DNA of 37,582 nt from the NCBI RefSeq assembly GCF_005503445.1, contig NZ_SCOH01000043.1, positions 1 to 37,582 on the forward strand. The letters run 5' to 3'. The DNA comes from Chitinivorax sp. B (lineage in GTDB: Bacteria; Pseudomonadota; Gammaproteobacteria; Burkholderiales; SCOH01). A program made the position numbers and the translations under genes. This document shows, piece by piece, positions 34,180-37,582 of the stretch. The notes beneath the pieces are model-generated. The model was given only the letters and a program-made list of their open reading frames with translations, ran no database searches and was not told where the DNA came from. Within the stretch, counting starts at the first letter, position 1. Each line of letters starts with the position of its first letter.

Positions 34180-34604
34180 GTGACTGCCCACCCCGGAATC
34201 ACCAACACGGGCTCGTTCGGACTTCATCGCCGGTACCAGTGGAAAGGCACGACAAGGTTTGGTGGCAGCAGACATGGGCAGTTGGATCTCAGTATGACGA
34301 CATTCATGGATGACCTCGCACGCAGCAGGATATCGGGCGCAATGGTCCGGGTTGGGGTGAATCGTCCAAATGGTCGGTTTGATCGTACCAATGGCGCCGA
34401 AGCCATGACTGAAAAGCCTTGCAGCCTGACATGTCAAAGGTAATCCGCTTACGGCGGGTACAATAGGCTCGGCATGTAAATTATGTTTGTGTCATTATAT
34501 CGATATCATCATGAAAACGTTCGCATGATGGCAATCTGATAAATAACGATTGTTATATATTAAGCCATCATTTTGCAATATAACTCGTAGCGGTTGATTT
34601 CTCC
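34180..34604. other. 425-base divergent control region between the two-component genes
   Basis: Separates the response regulator (minus) from the histidine kinase (plus). It is unusually long and its right half is A/T-rich. A minus-strand TATAAT at 34494-34499 and a plus-strand TATATT at 34556-34561 are candidate -10 boxes for the regulator and kinase, without good -35 boxes. A 24-bp imperfect palindrome sits between them (listed separately). No gene seen. Confidence 0.45.
34507..34530. promoter_or_regulatory. 24-bp palindrome, probable regulator binding site
   Basis: CATCATG, ten bases, then CATGATG. The centre of the ten bases is AACGTT, itself palindromic and exactly on the dyad axis, so 20 of 24 positions are symmetric. 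It lies between the candidate divergent -10 boxes (34494-34499 minus, 34556-34561 plus) and overlaps the weak -35 area of the response-regulator promoter, as expected of a binding site for a dimeric activator, perhaps the phosphorylated FixJ-like protein itself. Confidence 0.5.
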
Positions 34605-36536
34605 ATGAGAAGAAGTGATCTCGACACCGGCGATATGACTTGGCCGAGCTATGCCGAACTGTCGGTATGCTGGGCTCAGCATTCTATCGATCCAGAAGGG
34701 GTGGGTAATAGCCTGACGGCCATGCAGGTCGAAGCGATGTCGCTTTCGCGACGGGCATTGCTGACCGTCTACCTTGCCAGTTGCTGTTTCGAACTGGGTG
34801 AAATCGATGCAGCTATCAATTTTCTGAGTGCCAGCCGTCAATGGAATCCACTACGGTTAGGAGCGCGTATTGACTGGTTACGGCGTTTTTGTGAGGCGAA
34901 ATTGCTTGTGTGTCGTCAGGACCCAGCGGCAGTCCCCGCCTTGGAAACCCTGAGCCGTTTTCCTGCCAATCAACTGGAAAAAGTCGACCTGGTGTTTTGC
35001 CATGATTGGCTGGCACGCAGCCTTTACCAGCAAGGTAATCTGTGTGGTGCACTTAAAGCCGCCTATATTGCACTGGACTGTGCTCAGCAGGCGCAAGCCA
35101 AGGCCAGTCTGGGCGATATCGGATGTCGTCTCGGCCTATGGTTCGCACAACATTACCAGTCAATGGAGGCAGTGACGTGGTTGCGGCAAGGATTGTCGCA
35201 TCTGCAAACGATCTCTACCGGCCGCAACACGCTAACTTATCAATTGGCCCTGGCAGATGCGCTACTGCAAACTCAGCAGCCAAGTGAAGCTTTGCTTGTG
35301 TTGCACGCTTGCCTATTGGACCGACCGCCCAGCCATGGGTCGCAGATCAGCCGCGCCCAAGCCTGGTTGATGGCCGCAGAAGCCCACAGTCAGCTAGGGC
35401 AGCCTGAGCAAGCCGAACCCTGGTTGCAAAAAGCCACTATGCTTCGCGCCACATCAATGGCATTTCGCCATCGACGCGACATGGGCAAAGCCGAACTTGC
35501 ACTTTTGAAAGGCGATGCCAGACGCAGTCTGCACATTCTGAAACGATGTGCAACCAACGAGACACAGCCCATCCACACCATCAGCCGATTTCATGACCTG
35601 ATGGCCCGTAGCCTGGCCATGACTGGTGAATGGCATGCTGCCTGCCTACATCGTGAACGACAACTGCAATCAGCCCATGCCCAGCACCAGCAAATACGGA
35701 CCTTGCTGCAAGCGGACATGGCTGCCCGTGCAGACTGTGCAGCCATCCGCCACGAACAGGCAATTGTCGCAGTCCGTGGTATGGTGTCGCTTGAACATGA
35801 TCGGGAATGGCATCGCTTCCTGGCGAGATTGTCGCGGCTGCATATCGGTTCTGAATTCAGTGCCGGCGTTATCCATGAAATGAAACAGCCGCTGGCCGCC
35901 ATGTTGAGTTATTCACAGGCTGGGCTGCGCTTGTTGCAACATCAGGCCGAACCGGACGATGTCGCGGGGGTGCTGAGCCGAATTCAAGATACGGCTCGTC
36001 ATGCAACGCAGTTGGTAGAACGCCTGCGTGCCTTTCTGGCCCGCGAGCCACAAGTGGCCAGCGTGTTCAATCTCAACAACTGTGCACAGGATGTCATCTC
36101 GTGGCTACGCCCAACCTGCGAAGAGGCCAATATTCGCATCCGCACCTGGTTGTCTGACGATCTGCCTGACGCCTGGGGCAACCCAGTACTGGTACAACAG
36201 GTCATCGTCAATTTATTGCGTAATGCCTATGAAGCGCTGGCTGATCACGACGCAGATGAACGGGTCATCGTGGTGGAAACCTACTGTCATGAGAAGCGGC
36301 ATATCTGTTGCCGAATCTCGGATAGTGGCCCAGGTATTGACGAAGCTCGTCTGCCCCGCCTGTTCGAACCATTCCACACGACCAAAACCGGAGGAATGGG
36401 ACTGGGACTGAAGATTTCCCGCGCCGTACTAGGTGAAATTGGTGGGGATTTACATGTTGAAAATGCACTGATCGGCGCCAGTATCGTTGTCTCGATCCCA
36501 CTCTCTCACACTCCGGACGAGGTGGTAACTCTTTAA
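34605..36536 (+). CDS. Soluble histidine kinase with helical (TPR-like) sensor region
   Basis: A 643-residue kinase. No transmembrane segment is visible. Residues about 40-390 are helical, with several A-x-A-L and QQGN/LGE-type repeats (for example ALKAAYIALDCAQQAQAK, LGQPEQAEPWLQKA) that look like TPRs. The kinase core follows: H-box SAGVIHEMKQPLAAML with phospho-acceptor H424, N-box NLLRNAYEAL, G1 DSGPGID, F-box FEPFHTTK and G2 GGMGLGLKISRAV. The HEMxQPLAA form is typical of FixL/DctB relatives. It probably phosphorylates the divergent FixJ-like regulator. The input is unknown; the repeats may bind a cytoplasmic protein or peptide. Ribosome-binding site weak. Confidence 0.9.
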   Translation: MRRSDLDTGDMTWPSYAELSVCWAQHSIDPEGVGNSLTAMQVEAMSLSRRALLTVYLASCCFELGEIDAAINFLSASRQWNPLRLGARIDWLRRFCEAKLLVCRQDPAAVPALETLSRFPANQLEKVDLVFCHDWLARSLYQQGNLCGALKAAYIALDCAQQAQAKASLGDIGCRLGLWFAQHYQSMEAVTWLRQGLSHLQTISTGRNTLTYQLALADALLQTQQPSEALLVLHACLLDRPPSHGSQISRAQAWLMAAEAHSQLGQPEQAEPWLQKATMLRATSMAFRHRRDMGKAELALLKGDARRSLHILKRCATNETQPIHTISRFHDLMARSLAMTGEWHAACLHRERQLQSAHAQHQQIRTLLQADMAARADCAAIRHEQAIVAVRGMVSLEHDREWHRFLARLSRLHIGSEFSAGVIHEMKQPLAAMLSYSQAGLRLLQHQAEPDDVAGVLSRIQDTARHATQLVERLRAFLAREPQVASVFNLNNCAQDVISWLRPTCEEANIRIRTWLSDDLPDAWGNPVLVQQVIVNLLRNAYEALADHDADERVIVVETYCHEKRHICCRISDSGPGIDEARLPRLFEPFHTTKTGGMGLGLKISRAVLGEIGGDLHVENALIGASIVVSIPLSHTPDEVVTL

Positions 36537-36983
36537 CCGATGGCTGTAGTTGCTGTGCCAGTTCTTTCAATCCAACCCCAACTTGCCTGTTGGATCCTGC
36601 TCCTCTGCCTGCTAGGGCAGCACCCACACTTAACACGTCGGTATACGTAAATTTGCGTATTCACATGGCATATTGCATTGGGGAACAATGTCGTGTAGCT
36701 ACGGGTAGTGTGTCCGTTCGACCAGCCAACCATACATCACACCCGCCCGAACGCGGCTGCGCTTGAGATACAGCCAGCATGAATTCAACAACGATGGCAA
36801 CACGAACAAGACAGGTCTTTCCAGATACTCAAGGGTGACCTTGCCATCGAATGGCAATCGTAACACTCACCGCTGATCAGCTACCACGGCCTACCAGCAA
36901 TTAACCAACATCTACGGTACCTAACAAGCACCCAATGGCCGGTGTGGTCAGGTATCACCAACATCATGCAAGGAGTCAAGAAC
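36537..36983. other. 447-base intergenic region upstream of the chitin-binding gene
   Basis: Separates the kinase from the chitin-binding protein gene. It should hold the latter's promoter, but I see no good -35/-10 pair. It contains a 5-bp hairpin CTGCC/GGCAG (36606-36621) without T-tract and the imperfect 16-base palindrome at 36644-36659. No credible gene: the frames present have no ribosome-binding site. Confidence 0.4.
36644..36659. other. 16-base imperfect palindrome
   Basis: TACGTAAATTTGCGTA, symmetric at all positions but one pair. It sits about 325 bases upstream of the chitin-binding gene start and about 110 bases after the kinase stop. It could be an operator; there is nothing else to identify it. 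Confidence 0.25.
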
Positions 36984-37582
36984 ATGGCAATGCTGCCCAT
37001 GATCCGTGTACTCGCCACGGTATCTGTCATGACCCAGTGTGCACTGGCCATCTCCACAGCGTACGCTGCCCAGATCGGGCAAGTACGAGCAATGGTCGCC
37101 CCCACTTGGCAAGAGGGGAATACTTATAATGCCGGTACCATCGTCAGCTACAACGGGCACGACTACAAGGCTTTAGTCACGCATACCGCTTATGTTGGCG
37201 CCAACTGGAACCCTGCTTCCACGGCGACCCTATGGCAAGACCTGGGGGCACCCAATGGTACGCCAACACCCACTCCGACCCCAACACCAACGCCCGTTCC
37301 AACACCGACACCTATCCCTACGCCAACACCCACACCACCCGCATGTGGTTACCCAGGTTGGGACAACAATGCAGCTTATACCGGCGGACAGCGCGTGTCT
37401 TATCAAGGCAAGGGATACGAAGCCAAATGGTGGACACGTGGCGAAAACCCGGCGCAATCGGGTCAATGGGGGGTATGGAAGGTGGTAAGCAACTGTGGCA
37501 TGCCAACGCCAACGCCAACGCCAACGCCAACGCCAACGCCAACGCCAACGCCAACGCCAACGCCAACGCCAACGCCAACGCC
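36984..37582 (+). CDS. Secreted protein with two chitin-binding modules, 3' end beyond the window
   Basis: A frame open to the last base of the window (199 codons seen, no stop). It starts at ATG 36984 with AAGGAG eight bases upstream. Residues 1-28 are a signal peptide ending AYA. Two CBM5/12-type chitin-binding modules follow: about 40-88 (TWQEGNTYNAGTIVSYNGHDYKA, LWQDLG) and about 121-171 (CGYPGWDNNAAYTGGQRVSYQG, then WWTRGENP and WGVWKVVSNC), with the aromatic surface residues of the family. Pro-Thr linkers join and follow them. Such N-terminal module arrays usually precede a catalytic domain, most often a GH18 chitinase or LPMO, but that part is outside the window. Most of the second linker is a perfect hexamer repeat. 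Confidence 0.85.
   Translation, partial: MAMLPMIRVLATVSVMTQCALAISTAYAAQIGQVRAMVAPTWQEGNTYNAGTIVSYNGHDYKALVTHTAYVGANWNPASTATLWQDLGAPNGTPTPTPTPTPTPVPTPTPIPTPTPTPPACGYPGWDNNAAYTGGQRVSYQGKGYEAKWWTRGENPAQSGQWGVWKVVSNCGMPTPTPTPTPTPTPTPTPTPTPTPTPT
37502..37582 (+). repeat. Perfect 6-bp tandem repeat coding a Pro-Thr linker
   Basis: The hexamer GCCAAC (in frame CCA ACG, Pro-Thr) repeats about 13.5 times without a single change and reaches the window end, so the full copy number is unknown. The first linker of the same protein, by contrast, uses mixed codons (ACA, CCC, ACT, CCG, ACC). Because the unit is six bases, slippage would change linker length without shifting frame. Confidence 0.95.

Noticed and set aside
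34180-34437. N-terminal extension of the response regulator by 86 residues
   Set aside because: The extension starts with TTG, lacks any domain and would place the receiver domain unusually far from the N-terminus; MSVLIVEDD is the normal family start.
37318-37578. Minus-strand Ala-Leu repeat protein at the right edge
   Set aside because: Produced by reading the CCAACG hexamer tract backwards; the plus-strand chitin-binding frame with signal peptide and good ribosome-binding site explains the region.
37502-37582. Short regular repeat as a possible CRISPR
   Set aside because: The unit is six bases with no spacers and it codes a Pro-Thr linker in frame.

Overview
The window is about 37.6 kb of ordinary bacterial chromosome, densely packed, with no prophage, insertion sequence, CRISPR array or tRNA that I could see. 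Gene content fits a Gram-negative betaproteobacterium: ExoI, EttA, YaeQ, an RbgA/YlqF-type GTPase, a WbuC-type cupin, a PsiF-repeat protein, an OprI/Lpp-like lipoprotein and many LysR/MarR/GGDEF/two-component regulators. A secreted protein with two chitin-binding modules at the right edge suggests a chitin-degrading member, perhaps of the Neisseriales. The genus is inference only.

Left edge (1-336): on the minus strand there is a strong sigma70 promoter followed by a boxA-like antitermination site. I read this as the start of a ribosomal RNA operon whose 16S gene lies beyond base 1. Next (337-6165) come a membrane sterol-desaturase-like enzyme, a PhzF protein, exonuclease I, a LysR regulator, and a MarR regulator with a small membrane protein, preceded by a long perfect inverted repeat. 

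Middle (6471-19188): a secreted S9 peptidase, a membrane-anchored unknown, an enoyl-CoA hydratase/isomerase, a HAD phosphatase plus DEDDh/GIY-YIG nuclease pair, a DinB-like protein, a TlpA-like lipoprotein, PsiF, WbuC-YaeQ, a cold-shock protein, an RraB-like/PP-loop/YaiI group, a secreted protein with an NPP1-like HxHDWE motif, a helical lipoprotein and a circularly permuted GTPase. 

Envelope block (19257-29083): periplasmic gamma-glutamyltransferase, PilZ protein, two tandem degenerate J-domain proteins, an OprI/Lpp-like lipoprotein ending in lysine, two divergent L,D-transpeptidases whose start codons overlap, a small beta-barrel and EttA. The lipoprotein and transpeptidases plausibly act together to tie the outer membrane to peptidoglycan. 

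Signalling block (29175-36536): a secreted TIM-barrel glycosidase-like protein, a hybrid periplasmic-binding/PAS/GGDEF cyclase, a free solute-binding protein, and a FixJ-like response regulator divergent from a soluble repeat-containing histidine kinase, with a 24-bp palindrome between them. The window ends inside a chitin-binding protein gene, in a perfect CCAACG hexamer tract coding a Pro-Thr linker. Starts were chosen mainly from ribosome-binding sites, signal peptides and family starts, so several are shorter than the longest open frame.
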